DNA of 64,000 bases from Mycocentrospora acerina (lineage: Eukaryota > Ascomycota > Dothideomycetes > Pleosporales), in NCBI GenBank assembly GCA_022701365.1, contig JAKUHH010000251.1, positions 1 through 64,000 of the forward strand, in the 5' to 3' direction. A program made the translations under genes and the position numbers. The notes below the pieces were generated by a model. The model made no database searches. It was not told the DNA's origin and saw only the letters and a list, made by a program, of their open reading frames with translations. Every line of letters begins with the position of its first letter. Within the stretch, counting starts at the first letter, position 1. This document shows positions 44,536 to 54,517 of the stretch, one piece after another.

Positions 44536-44915
44536 AAGTTCTTTAGTAAAACAAGGCGGATTACTGCCAAAACCCCGTTCGGCCACCTTTGGTTCCGAGC
44601 AGAGCAGTATTTGGGTGTGCATGGAGCTTCTTGGAAAAATCACTGCGCACGTCGACAATGCACATGTACCACCCACGTGTGTCTTGTCGACTGTTCCCAA
44701 CCTCTAATCATCGCGGGATGATATAACTTGAATTACGTCTTCTGGTGGCTCGACCCAACTTGGATACGATGACTGGCCTTAATCCTTCATCTTACAAAAA
44801 ATACGTGCCGATCTGCCATCCACGACATCCTCTCATTCTACCTAAGGATAACAGTTGGATTGGTATGCCCATGGCACGCCTGCCGTAGGATAACGAATAT
44901 CGCCGTTTCACTACG

Positions 44916-45296
44916 ATGTACTGCCGCTTTGCGAATGACTGGGGAGATGAATTTGAAGAGGCAATGGAATGGAGACTCGTTGTTCTAGTTCTTCTCTACG
45001 TTATCAATGAAAATAATCATCACCAGGGAAAGAATGGCGGGGAGTGTTTAACTATGGAGAGATTTTGGCGGATGATGGTTGGTAGTTGTTTTAAAGCGGT
45101 GGAACGACACAGGGTGAACAGAGAGCGGACGTTGGTGTGTCATGTTCAGTGTGAGAAGGTTTTCAGTATCCTTTCTATACTACAAGTCAACGCTGAAAAA
45201 AGATGGATACCACTTTCGGTAGAGGAAATGATTGAATTGAATATTCAGCATTTAGAGGACTTCATGATGAGAACGTCACTCTGCAAACGCGTTTAA
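44916..45296 (+). CDS. hypothetical ORF of 126 residues, doubtful
   Basis: An ATG-initiated frame with a mixed, fairly protein-like composition (GDEFEEAMEWRLVVLVLLYV near the start; PLSVEEMIELNIQHLEDFMM near the end) but no recognised domain. It could be a fragment of a decayed gene or chance. Confidence 0.25.
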   Translation: MYCRFANDWGDEFEEAMEWRLVVLVLLYVINENNHHQGKNGGECLTMERFWRMMVGSCFKAVERHRVNRERTLVCHVQCEKVFSILSILQVNAEKRWIPLSVEEMIELNIQHLEDFMMRTSLCKRV

Positions 45297-45394
45297 AATG
45301 TACGGTATACACGAACCCAAAGATGACATAAACGTCAAAGTCATGTCTTGTTGTTTTTGATTGAAATATATACACGTCATCACCATCTACCCCT

Positions 45395-46585
45395 CTACTC
45401 CAGCACAATGTACTTCCTCAGCCGCTCAGGAATAGCATCGTACAGCTTCTTCTGCTCGAGCCACTTTTTCGAGAACAATCGGTCCGCATACCGGTACGCG
45501 CCGTCGCACAGGAGTGTCACAACCGTGTGTCCCTTGCCCAGTTTCTCCGCAACTTCCTTGGCCGCAACGACGTTCAAGCACGAGCTAGCGCCAAGGTAGA
45601 GACCCTCCTCATCCAAGCACCGGTACACCATCTCTATTGTCTTCTCGTCGCTGATGTGTACAGAGCCGTCCAGCAGGTCGATGTCGGGCCTGAGGTTGTC
45701 TGTCACGCGACCCTGGCCAATGCCTTCGGTGATGGAGCCACCAGCGCGCTCGCTGAGTTTGCCGCCAGACTGAATGTACGAGTGGAGGACAGAGCCTGGA
45801 GGGTCGGCTAGGTAGGATTTCACGCGCCCGTTGGACTTGTCTTTGAGGTATCTTGTTACACCAGCGAGAGAGCCACCAGTACCAGTGGCGCATGTGAAGG
45901 CGTCAATTTTCCCTCCAGTTTGGTACCAGATTTCTGGGCCTGTGGTCTCAATGTGTGCTTGGCGGTTGGCGGTGTTGTCGAACTGGTTGGTCCAGACTGC
46001 GTTGTTTAAGCGCTCGGCGTGGCGCTTTGCTTGGTGGTTGTAGTTTTCAGGGTTGTCAAAGGCGACGGCAGGGACGGGGTAGACTTCAGCGCCGAGGAGC
46101 CTGAGGAGGTCGATTTTCCCCTGCGATTGGGTGTTGGGCATGTAGATGACGAGGTTGTAGCCCTTTGAGCAGCAGACGTGGGCAAGTCCAATGCCAGTGT
46201 TTCCAGCTGTGCCTTCGATGACGGTACCGCCTGGCTTGAGGAGGCCGGCCTTCTCAGCAGCCTCGACAACGAAGAGAGCGGCGCGGTCTTTTACGGAGCC
46301 GCCAGGGTTTTGGAATTCTGCTTTGCCGAGGACATTGCAGCCGGTTTCTTCAGAAAGCTTCTTGAGGCGGATAAGCGGTGTTTTGCCAATTGCTATGAAA
46401 GCGTTAGCACTGTTGATAGGGCAAAAGTCAGGGCAGAAGCCGGTACCGTCAAGGAATCCTCGTTGCCCCACGCCTTGCGCTTTGGAAATGTTAATTGCAG
46501 TCGCATAGCCAGCTTCTGTAGCGATGTTGACCTCGGCACTGCGAAGTGCGGAAACGGCGAAGCTGCGCGCTGCTGTCCTGAACAT
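45395..46585 (-). CDS. mitochondrial-type cysteine synthase (PLP beta-synthase family)
   Basis: Two exons on the minus strand, 46585-46447 and 46392-45395 (378 residues). The start MFRTAARSFAVSALRS is Arg/Ser/Ala-rich without acidic residues, a mitochondrial targeting type. The 54-nt intron has a textbook branch point (GCTAAC) and acceptor TCATAG; its removal restores FLDAIGKTPLIRLKKL, the usual start of the cysteine synthase fold. The PLP lysine is Lys81 in NPGGSVKDRAA; the substrate loop TAGNTGIGLAHV and the phosphate-binding GTGGSLAGV are present. The enzyme converts O-acetylserine or a related activated serine plus sulfide to cysteine. Several paralogs exist in filamentous fungi (Aspergillus CysB and a second mitochondrial form); which one this is cannot be decided here. 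It is divergent from the condensin gene. Confidence 0.9.
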   Translation of the reverse strand: MFRTAARSFAVSALRSAEVNIATEAGYATAINISKAQGVGQRGFLDGTGFCPDFCPINSANAFIAIGKTPLIRLKKLSEETGCNVLGKAEFQNPGGSVKDRAALFVVEAAEKAGLLKPGGTVIEGTAGNTGIGLAHVCCSKGYNLVIYMPNTQSQGKIDLLRLLGAEVYPVPAVAFDNPENYNHQAKRHAERLNNAVWTNQFDNTANRQAHIETTGPEIWYQTGGKIDAFTCATGTGGSLAGVTRYLKDKSNGRVKSYLADPPGSVLHSYIQSGGKLSERAGGSITEGIGQGRVTDNLRPDIDLLDGSVHISDEKTIEMVYRCLDEEGLYLGASSCLNVVAAKEVAEKLGKGHTVVTLLCDGAYRYADRLFSKKWLEQKKLYDAIPERLRKYIVLE

Positions 46586-46864
46586 GTTTGCAGCCTGCGT
46601 GTAGAAAAATATGGTCAATGGAAGCCGAGGAATAAACCTCGAAGACTACCCAAGCTTGCGATGATGTAGTCGGCGAATCAGCGCGCAATCTATCCGATGT
46701 CGCAATTGGCCTCTCCACGTGCTTTCGCTCCCTTGTCCCCCGCGCTTTCCGCATTGAGATGGGACGTAAACACAACACCACCGACACCGACCCTGCTCGC
46801 CCCACCATCTCGACGCTTCTCGCACTACAACGCATCGGGCGCATCCACCAAACCACCAAACGCG
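46586..46864. promoter_or_regulatory. divergent promoter and 5' leaders, cysteine synthase / condensin
   Basis: The interval separates the cysteine synthase start from the preferred condensin start at 46865. It contains two upstream ATGs on the plus strand: 46697 (in frame with condensin, poor context) and 46759 (different frame, good context). Confidence 0.5.
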
Positions 46865-49800
46865 ATGCCTGCACGAACATCGACGCGCTCGACGCGCACA
46901 TCGACGACCTCGACCTCGACCAGGTCAACACGCACAACCTCCGCACGCCAATCTGCACACGCTGTCGAGATACCAGACGAGGGCCCCATCACTTCACTGC
47001 GCACACAGGTCGCACAGATCTTTGGCGATGCACAGAAGACAACGACGACACAGCGCAAGTTGGTGGTGAACCTGAGGAAGATCCAGGAGGCTTGTTGCTT
47101 CGAGGCGCCACAGACGGGCAAGAAGGGGAAAAATGTCATGATCGATGTGCACGAAGATTTTGACCAGGATGACTTCAACACCGAAGTGGTGCGCTGCGTA
47201 TTGCGTATTCTGGGTGTGAAGAAGAGCGAGTCGGTGGGAGACAGGCTGGTGAGGTTTCTGGGCCTGTTCCTGAAGCATGCGTCTGAAAAAGGTGAGCATG
47301 TTCACTGCGCAAAGGCGCGTTTGGAGCTGATATGAGCAGACTCTGCCATGTATGCAGCCGAGCCTGAAGAAGATGCCACGCCTGAGCACGAGAGGCCCAC
47401 CAATCGCCTGATTGCCCTCGTTCTCACCACAACCGTCGGCTTCCTCACCGCAAAAGACAAGACGATTCGCTTCCGTGCCACACAGACAATCGCCCACATC
47501 ATGAACAGCCTCGAGACCATTGACAACGACATGTTTGATTTGCTCAGACTCGGCCTGATGAAGCGCCTGCGGGACAAGGAGCCCTCTGTCCGTGTGCAGG
47601 CTGTTCTTTGCCTGGGCCGACTTTCAAACAGCGATGACGACGAAGACAATAATGACGAAGATAGCGACGATGATGCTGCGGGCAGTATTCTGAGTAAACT
47701 TGTGGACGTCATGATTCACGACCCGAGCGCAGAAGTGCGACGCGCCGTGCTCAACAATCTGCCTCTATTACCAAGTACTCTAACATATATGTTTGAACGC
47801 GCCCGAGATATGGATCCAGCAGCACGTCGATCAGTTTACAAGACCATCTTGCCCAAACTGGGCGATTTCCGTCACATGTCTCTTGTGCAACGAGAGAAGC
47901 TGATTCGATGGGGGTTGCGTGATCGTGACGATATGGTCCGTAAACATGCCGCTCGTCTCTTCAGTCAACGATGGCTGGAGAATTGCGCTTCCTCGCGTGA
48001 CACCCGACCCGAGGAAGAGAGGACTCCAGGCGAGGTCGTACCGCCTAATTTGGAGGCTCTGTGCGAACTTCTCGAGCGCATTGAAGTCACGCGATCTGGC
48101 GAAGAAGACGGCATGGCACACGAGGCGATGCGGGAGTTGTGGGATGGTCGTCCGGACTACCGCGAATACATCACCTTTGACCACGACTTCTGGAACACTC
48201 TTGATGCGCAAAAGGCTTTCATTGTTCGCACTCTCAACGACTACTGCCAAAGCCTCCAAGACGACAGACTTCAAGGAACGCTTGAAGACAAGATGCCTGA
48301 GGTGACGGCCTTTGCCTACATTATTCAGCGTGCACTAAACAAGCTTATGGAGCTTGTTGATGCTGCTGCTGTTCTAGATGAAGATGACCCAGACGCTGAG
48401 GAGGCCCAGGATGACGTTGAGGAAGGAGATTTTGTTGTTCAGCAACTTCTTCATATCGCACTGACCCTGGACTACTCGGATGAGGTGGGACGCCGGCAAA
48501 TGTACAACATCATGCGAGAAGCCATTGCAAAGGCTCAGCTCCCGGAAGAATGCACAAAACTTGCCATTGAGGTTCTGCGCGCTACTTGCGGAACACGCGG
48601 CGAATCGGAATTCTGTGCACTCATTGTTGAAGCAATTGCTGAAGTTCGCGACTCCCTTCTCGATGGGGAGGAAGACACTGCAGTGGACGCTGAAAGTGAA
48701 GATGACGTACAAGCGAGCTTCCACTCAGCTCAATCTGGAATTAAAGAAAGCGAGGCGTTCATCAGACCAGCGAAGAGAGCAAAGACGGGGCACGAGTTCG
48801 ACCCAGAGGAAGAAGAAGAGCAACGCATTCGGGAAACTATGGTGTACTCAAAGTGTCTCCATATTGCACAATGCGCGCTTCAGAACGTTCACCGTGACTT
48901 GGAGTCTGACAACTCCCTTACAAGTATATTGAATACGTTGATCATCCCGGCTGTGCAATCGCACGAGTCGATGATTCGAGAGCGCGGAGTTATCTGTCTT
49001 GGTTTGGCCGCACTTCTTAGCAAGGTATGTCGTGAAGTCGCTATACTTTTTCAATATACTGACAATACAGGATCTCGCCCTGAAAAACCTCGAACTTTTC
49101 TTCCACTGCTTTACGAAAGGTCACGATGCTCTAAAAGAGATTGTGATCCAAGTACTGACCGACACCATCATCACACACCCCCAACTCCTCGCCCCTCCCG
49201 TAGTAGACCCTAACGCTTCGTCCGAGGATGTAGAACCAAAGCCTAATCTTCTCATTCGACCAATCACGAAAGTTCTCGTCAAAGCATTCAGCAGCGACAA
49301 CAAGCGTATCAGCCTTGTTGCGTGTACTGCTGCGTCGAAGCTTCTGCTCATGGGCATTCTTCCTCCTGCTTCGACAGCAGAAATCCTCAGATCCTTTACG
49401 CTGGCATACTTCGACCCAGAGACCAGTGCGAATCCGGCGCTGCGTCAAGCGTTGAGTTACTTCCTCCCTGTATTCTGCCACAGCAAATTCAAGAATGTCG
49501 CACTCATGGCGCAAGTTGCTGTTCCTGTGTTGAGCAAGCTCCTCCTTATGAGGGATGAGAGCGTGGAAGAAGAGGCTGACGAGATGGTTGGGTGGCCACT
49601 CATCACTGCGCATCTTTCCGAGTGGACAGACGGCCGGAAGGTGGTAGGTGCAACGAGTCTTGGTCTTGATGGAAAGACACATATCAGCGCGGAAGCAGAG
49701 CAATCACATATTCATCTTTCGATTGAGATCCTGGAGCGAGCATTGACAAGTACCTGCTCCAAGGATGAAAGGAAGCCGCTGCTTATGCTGTTGGCGAAAC

Positions 49801-50390
49801 TGCACGTCATCCCCTCATCACCCAACAAGAATGTAGATGAACTTCAGACCCTACATGGCCTTGTGACAGAAGCTGTGGAGGGTAAACTGGGCACGGATGC
49901 CACGCAGCGTAACTTCCTCGCCAAACTCGAAGCAAGTCTGACAAAGACGCTGGGCGAATTGGACGACGTCCGTCCCACTCCAGATCCCGAGCAAGACGAC
50001 GAAGGCGAAGAATCAGACGCTACAATCACGCCTGGCCGTGGTGCTGAGACTGGAAATGAGACATCTGTAGAACCCGAGGCGGAAGTACAGTCCCAAAGAA
50101 GTGTGTCGCGCAGTGTGTCAAGAGAGACGGAGAGTGTTGATCATGATGGAGATATAGAGATGCGAGATGACGATGATGATGAGGATGACACGATGTTGGC
50201 GGGCATGCAGGGCGAGGGAACGAGGATGCCGCTTGAACTCGATGATGATGATGATGATGATGATGAGGAAGAAGACGACGAAGAGGAGGAGAGTACGGTG
50301 GGGAGTGTGAAGAGGGAGAGGGTGAGGGGGACAGCAATTACTGAAGATGATATTGTAGAGGATTTGCTAGACAGTGATATGAGCGAGTAG
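46865..50390 (+). CDS. YCG1: condensin complex non-SMC subunit 3 (Ycg1/Cnd3/CAP-G)
   Basis: Three exons, 46865-47291, 47340-49024 and 49071-50390 (1143 residues), with 48-nt and 46-nt GT-AG introns. Start chosen at MPARTSTRSTR; an in-frame ATG at 46697 would add 56 Pro/Ser-rich residues. HEAT-repeat blocks are seen through the protein: RKLVVNLRKIQEACCFE, LLRLGLMKRLRDKEPSVRVQ, KLVDVMIHDPSAEVRRAVLN and REKLIRWGLRDRDDMVRKHA. The Cnd3-specific C-terminal domain begins about RIRETMVYSKCLHIAQCALQ and spans the second intron (LSKDLALKNLELFFHCF). An acidic linker and a long Asp/Glu-rich C-terminus (about 1010-1130, GAT repeats) are typical. Ycg1 binds DNA with Brn1 in condensin during chromosome compaction in the nucleus. 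Family length and pattern fit well. Confidence 0.93.
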
Positions 50391-50936
50391 GGGTATTTGA
50401 GTTTGGTTAGAATTGGAGTTGGAGTTGGAGTTTGAGCAAGGACAAGGCGTCCAGGCTGGAATTATCTGAGGGAGGGATGTCAATGAATCTGGGTGTTTGA
50501 TATACGGAGTTGATGCGTATGACATGAATCACATGACTGCATTAAAAAAACGGATAAATGCATATCTTACCTTAAGCTACTAGGGTACATTCAAATTAAG
50601 TTTCTGTGCAAACCAAAGTAAAGTAGTTGGAAATGAACTGATGTATAAAGCAAGGAACACTTATTAACAATTCAGCTGTCTTGAAATTCCAATCTCTGTC
50701 TAGCATTTGCTTGGACATGAGTACGTGGAGTGGAGATTTGATATTAAGACCTCAGGTTCCCATCTGTTTATTGTTTTAAAGTTTGAAGGTGTCGTCGGCA
50801 TGAGAGGAAAGGGTAGAGAAAAATGAAAGTAATTGTCGCAGTGAATTGTAAAAAAATAGCACTTTATCAAACCAAGATGGTTTCAAAAAAAATATCTTTA
50901 ACCTTAAAAAAAAGTGAAAAGAACATGGTAAATACC
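50391..50936. other. intergenic, no gene seen
   Basis: AT-rich sequence between the condensin stop and the possible extended end of the Ser/Thr-rich gene. A-runs occur near 50,850-50,920. Confidence 0.45.
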
Positions 50937-52364
50937 TTAACCCGGCGTTTGATCACGCTTGTTCCACTGTCCACAGCCACCATTGCTGAGAACCAGCTGC
51001 TGCTGGCTGCTCATGACATTAGAGACGAAGAAAAACTCGGGGCTGAGCGACCCATCACATATATTTCCAGTGCCTACAAGATAGCAGCGATCGCCAAAGA
51101 GAGTACTGCCCGCACAGAGTGGATTCAAAAAACAGGAAACACAGCAGTTGTATGGGCTGGGTTGTCTGGAGAACGCGATTGTGCGGGCTGGGTTGATGAC
51201 ACCCCAACTGACGATCGGTTACCCTTGTATGTTTGTGAGGATGTTGTTGGATGCGCAGACGGCGTAGAAGGTGGGCGTGGGTCCGGCTAGCTCGGTTGTG
51301 GTGGATGTTGAGACTACTTTGAGCGTTGTAGGAACAACGGTGGTTGAGGTTGATGTTGAAGTGGAGAAGAGGGTTGAAATTTGGGTTGTAGGAGGGGCAA
51401 GTACGCTGGTGGTTTCGAATATGATGCTTGTACTTGTGCTTGTTACGGTCTGGGTGGGGAGAATGATTGACACTGTTGTTTTTTGTGTTGCGGGTGTGCC
51501 TGTGACGGTGATGTAGGTTGTGGAGGTGCAGTCGTCGAGCTGTCGGGCGTTCATGGGGTGTTTATTTCCATCTAGTTGCTCTGTTGTCATGTCGCGACGG
51601 TTGACGGCCACAAAGTCGGGATATATTGATTTAATCGGAGTGAAGCCGGCGGGTGCGGGTATGGTTACGGTGGGCGGCGCCTCGATGGTGGTTACAATGA
51701 GTGTGGAGGTTGAAAAGACGATTGACTGAGAAATGGTGGTAACTGTTTCGCAAAGTGTAGATATGGAGCTAGAGATTGATGTTTCTGCGGGAAGTGTAGT
51801 CGTGACTGTGCTGGTCTGAGTGGTAACGGTTGTAGTTGTAACAAAGTTGAGAGCCTGCGTGATACTTAGAGTGGATATGACTGCATTTGAAGCTGTCCTG
51901 GTAAATATGCATATATCATTGGACCTTGGAGGGACATATTCTACTGCATCCAAAGTCGGTATGGCTTGCATAAGAAGAGCAGTACTACTTGCAATAATTG
52001 TTGTGGAGGTGCGCTTGGTAGTAGATGTCGGAGGGTCAAATTCTACTGCATCCAGAGTCGGGATGGCTTGCGTAGGAAGAGCGGAACTACTTGTAATGAT
52101 TGTTGCAGAGGTGCGCCTGATGGCAGAGGTGAGAGCGTCATTGTCAATGTGTTTGTTAACATTGTTGTTTACACTGTCATTTATATTGTTATATATGTTA
52201 TTATTATTAATATTGTTGACATTGAAATTGACATTGGAGTAAACATTTGTATTGAGGTTGGCTTTGTTGTGAATGTGGTGTCTGCCAATATGCCGTACAC
52301 TGGCAGCTGCCTCAGCAGAGATGGCCAAGCATGACGCTGATAGAAAAAGTGCAAAACAACGCAT
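50937..52364 (-). CDS. Ser/Thr-rich secreted protein, interrupted by in-frame TAA (51219-51221)
   Basis: From ATG at 52364 the frame encodes a signal peptide (MRCFALFLSASCLAISAEA), then an Asn-rich stretch and two copies of a 34-residue repeat (QAIPTLDAVE in each). A long Thr/Ser/Val-rich, probably O-glycosylated region follows, stopping at TAA 51219-51221 after 381 residues. In the same frame beyond that stop the sequence stays open to 50937 and encodes a cysteine-rich module (PYNCCVSCFLNPLCAGS; GDRCYLVGTGNICDG; GGCGQW). This is the apple/PAN-like end common in fungal Ser/Thr-rich secreted proteins; the residues just before the stop (YAVCASNNILTN) are its usual beginning. The gene is therefore either truncated by one CAA-to-TAA change or spliced through a 57-nt in-frame intron at 51166-51222 (GTAACC...CTCCAG, no good branch point). 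Function unknown; probably wall or extracellular. Confidence 0.7.
51931..52134 (-). repeat. 102-bp tandem duplication inside the Ser/Thr-rich gene
   Basis: Two adjacent 102-bp units (51931-52032 and 52033-52134) share most bases, including CTACTGCATCC and GGTGCGC. They encode two 34-residue repeats, so frame is kept. Confidence 0.85.
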
Positions 52365-53409
52365 AATGATTTATTGTAAAGACAGAAAATCAAGGAAATA
52401 TGGGCAGAAAGGTAAGGAGAGAATGGCGAGTGCTATGAGCCGTCTGCAAAGGTACACTTTACGGACCCTTTTCTTTTTTCGCGTATGGACATTCGATGGT
52501 GATTCTAGACCGCCAATTGGAACCCAGTTTTCTGCATGATACGGCTGTCTGATAGAACTCTCAGCTGCCTCATTCTTGACAATGTGCGCCACCTTTGCCA
52601 ATTGGGTATGTGCTTATTTTGTCTCAAAGTCGGTAAGCTGTGCCCCTAGTGTATCGAAATTTATCGCCGACACTTTGTTGTATGCGCCGAACACCACAAT
52701 TAGGATGTGTTTTCGTAGCCTTGTATTATACAGATACGAGCTAAGAGTCTGGGTCGCAGTATCTTTGCTCTACTAAGAGTGCTCGGTTGAAGAACCTAAC
52801 AGGTAATACTATAATTGCTTCACAGGAAAACCGAATTTGAAAAGTCGTATTGCAAGACATAAATACAGATGACTAACACAAACTTCTAAAATTGAGTAGC
52901 TGTCCTTGAGGTTTACAGACTCAAAAAGTCTGCTTTTTCACGTTAATTCGGAGGATTTTGAAAAATTCTAATACGATCGTAATATTTTCCTATGCAGTCC
53001 TTTTCCGGGACTAGTTTTTGGACTTCAGCTCTACTCTACTGCGTCATACGATCATAAACGTACGATTGATCAACAAATGATTTCAGAGTAGAGTAGATAC
53101 TTTCATAAACTTACATAATAGGCTATGTTTCTGAGTGTACTTGACCAATCCAGTGAGGCTAGAGTTTTTTTAAATTATAAATAACTGTTACTGGATCTAG
53201 ATATGGTTTCTTGTTATAGAAGTAAGTAAGTTCTAACGGACAATTTGTATAGCGACCAGATTGTTGTCTCTGTGCTGTACAAAGTACACAGCGAGCAGCT
53301 GAATGTACCCAACCAGCACTAGTGGCATCCCGCCTTGGCTCTCCCGAACCTCCGACCAAACTTTCGAGACGGCGGGCAGGCGACTCGCATCGACGCCCCG
53401 ACAGCGACA
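52365..53409. other. divergent intergenic region, no gene seen
   Basis: Region between the start of the Ser/Thr-rich gene and the start of mitochondrial uL1. It is AT-rich from about 52,790 to 53,230, with no credible coding frame. Confidence 0.45.
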
Positions 53410-54415
53410 ATGGCACACGCACGCTCGCTGATTGCTCCTCTGAGCAGACTGACAACATGTCCCCTCGCGGCATCGACGTCGCGCTTCGCCACCAGCCCCT
53501 ACCAGACGATCCGATGCGCGACGACGAAGGCGCAACCTAAGAAAAAGAAGAAGGCTAGAAACACATTCCTGCAGTACGACCTCAAGAAGGCGGAGCAATT
53601 TTCGCTCATCGATGCCATGCAGTATGTTGCTCTCTCCTTCCCTTGTGAACCACATCACGTGAATATAGCAACTAACGACATGGCGAACAGGTACATCCGC
53701 GCCTTTGAAGTCGGGCGCAACCCCTCGTCGTCCAAATACGAAATGCACGTGCGACTGCGCACGCTGAAGAACGGCCCCGTCGTGCGCAACCGCCTGCGTC
53801 TCCCGCACCCCGTCAAGACCGACATTCGCATCTGCGTCATTGCACCGCCAGACTCCAAGGCCGCTGCCGAAGCACGAGCCGCGGGCGCCACGCTCGTGGG
53901 CGAGGACGACGTCTTCACGCAGATTAAAGAGGGGGTCGTCGAGTTTGACCGCTGTATCTGCCATGTGGACTCGCTGCAGAAGATGAACAAGGCGGGGTTG
54001 GGCCGCGTGCTGGGGCCCAAGGGATTGATGCCGAGTCTGAAGACGGGGACCGTGGTCACGCAGGTGGGGACGAGTGTGAGGAACATGGTGGGTGGAAGCG
54101 AGTACAGGGAGCGGTTGGGGGTGATTCGCATGGCGGTGGGGCAGCTGGGGTTCACGCCCGAGGAGATGCAGAGAAACGTCAAGGCGTTTCTGGATGCGTT
54201 GAAGAAGGACATTGCGCAGATGAGTGACAGGATAAGCAAGGAGGTGCATGAGGTGGTGAGTTTTGTCCTGGTTGTGTGTGTATATGGAGAGAAGAGGAGA
54301 TTGACTAATGCTACTGCAGGTGCTCAGCTCGACGAATGCGCCGGGCTTCACGTTGAACGGCGAGTACAGGGGCGCCAATTCCATCTCGCCAAAGGAGTTG
54401 TCTGGGCCGTTGTAG
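53410..54415 (+). CDS. MRPL1: mitochondrial ribosomal protein uL1 (MRPL1)
   Basis: Three exons, 53410-53621, 53691-54255 and 54320-54415, give 290 residues. The N-terminus (MAHARSLIAPLSRLTTC...) is a basic, Ser-rich mitochondrial presequence followed by a lysine run. The uL1 fold begins with NTFLQYDLKKAEQFSLIDAM and continues across intron 1 as QYIRAFEVGR. Landmarks are VDIRICV-like TDIRICVIAP, GEDDVFTQIKEG, CHVDSLQKMNKAGLGRVLGP followed by KGLMPS (the rRNA-binding signature), and KEVHEVVLSSTNAPGFTLNG at the last splice. The protein forms the L1 stalk of the mitoribosomal large subunit. The first intron (69 nt, branch AACTAACG) is a multiple of three without a stop. The gene ends 102 bp from the convergent COG2 gene. 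Confidence 0.93.
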
Positions 54416-54517
54416 ATTGTGGAATTGTAGTTTTATATGCTGTACGAACAATGTACCATATCAATGCTTTGTCCGCTTTTGTCTTCATCCATCTTCACCA
54501 CCTTCATCGTTTCTAAT

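Larger units (their letters stand above)
43949..45394. other. spacer with two doubtful small ORFs
   Basis: Contains the doubtful frames at 44338-44535 and 44916-45296. A TGACGTAA sequence (CRE/bZIP-like) lies at 44215-44222, about 115 bp upstream of the first. No RNA gene was recognised. Confidence 0.4.

Noticed and set aside
46759..47163. 135-codon frame overlapping the condensin start
   Set aside because: Composition is a frame shadow of the condensin N-terminus; kept only as a possible upstream start in the findings.
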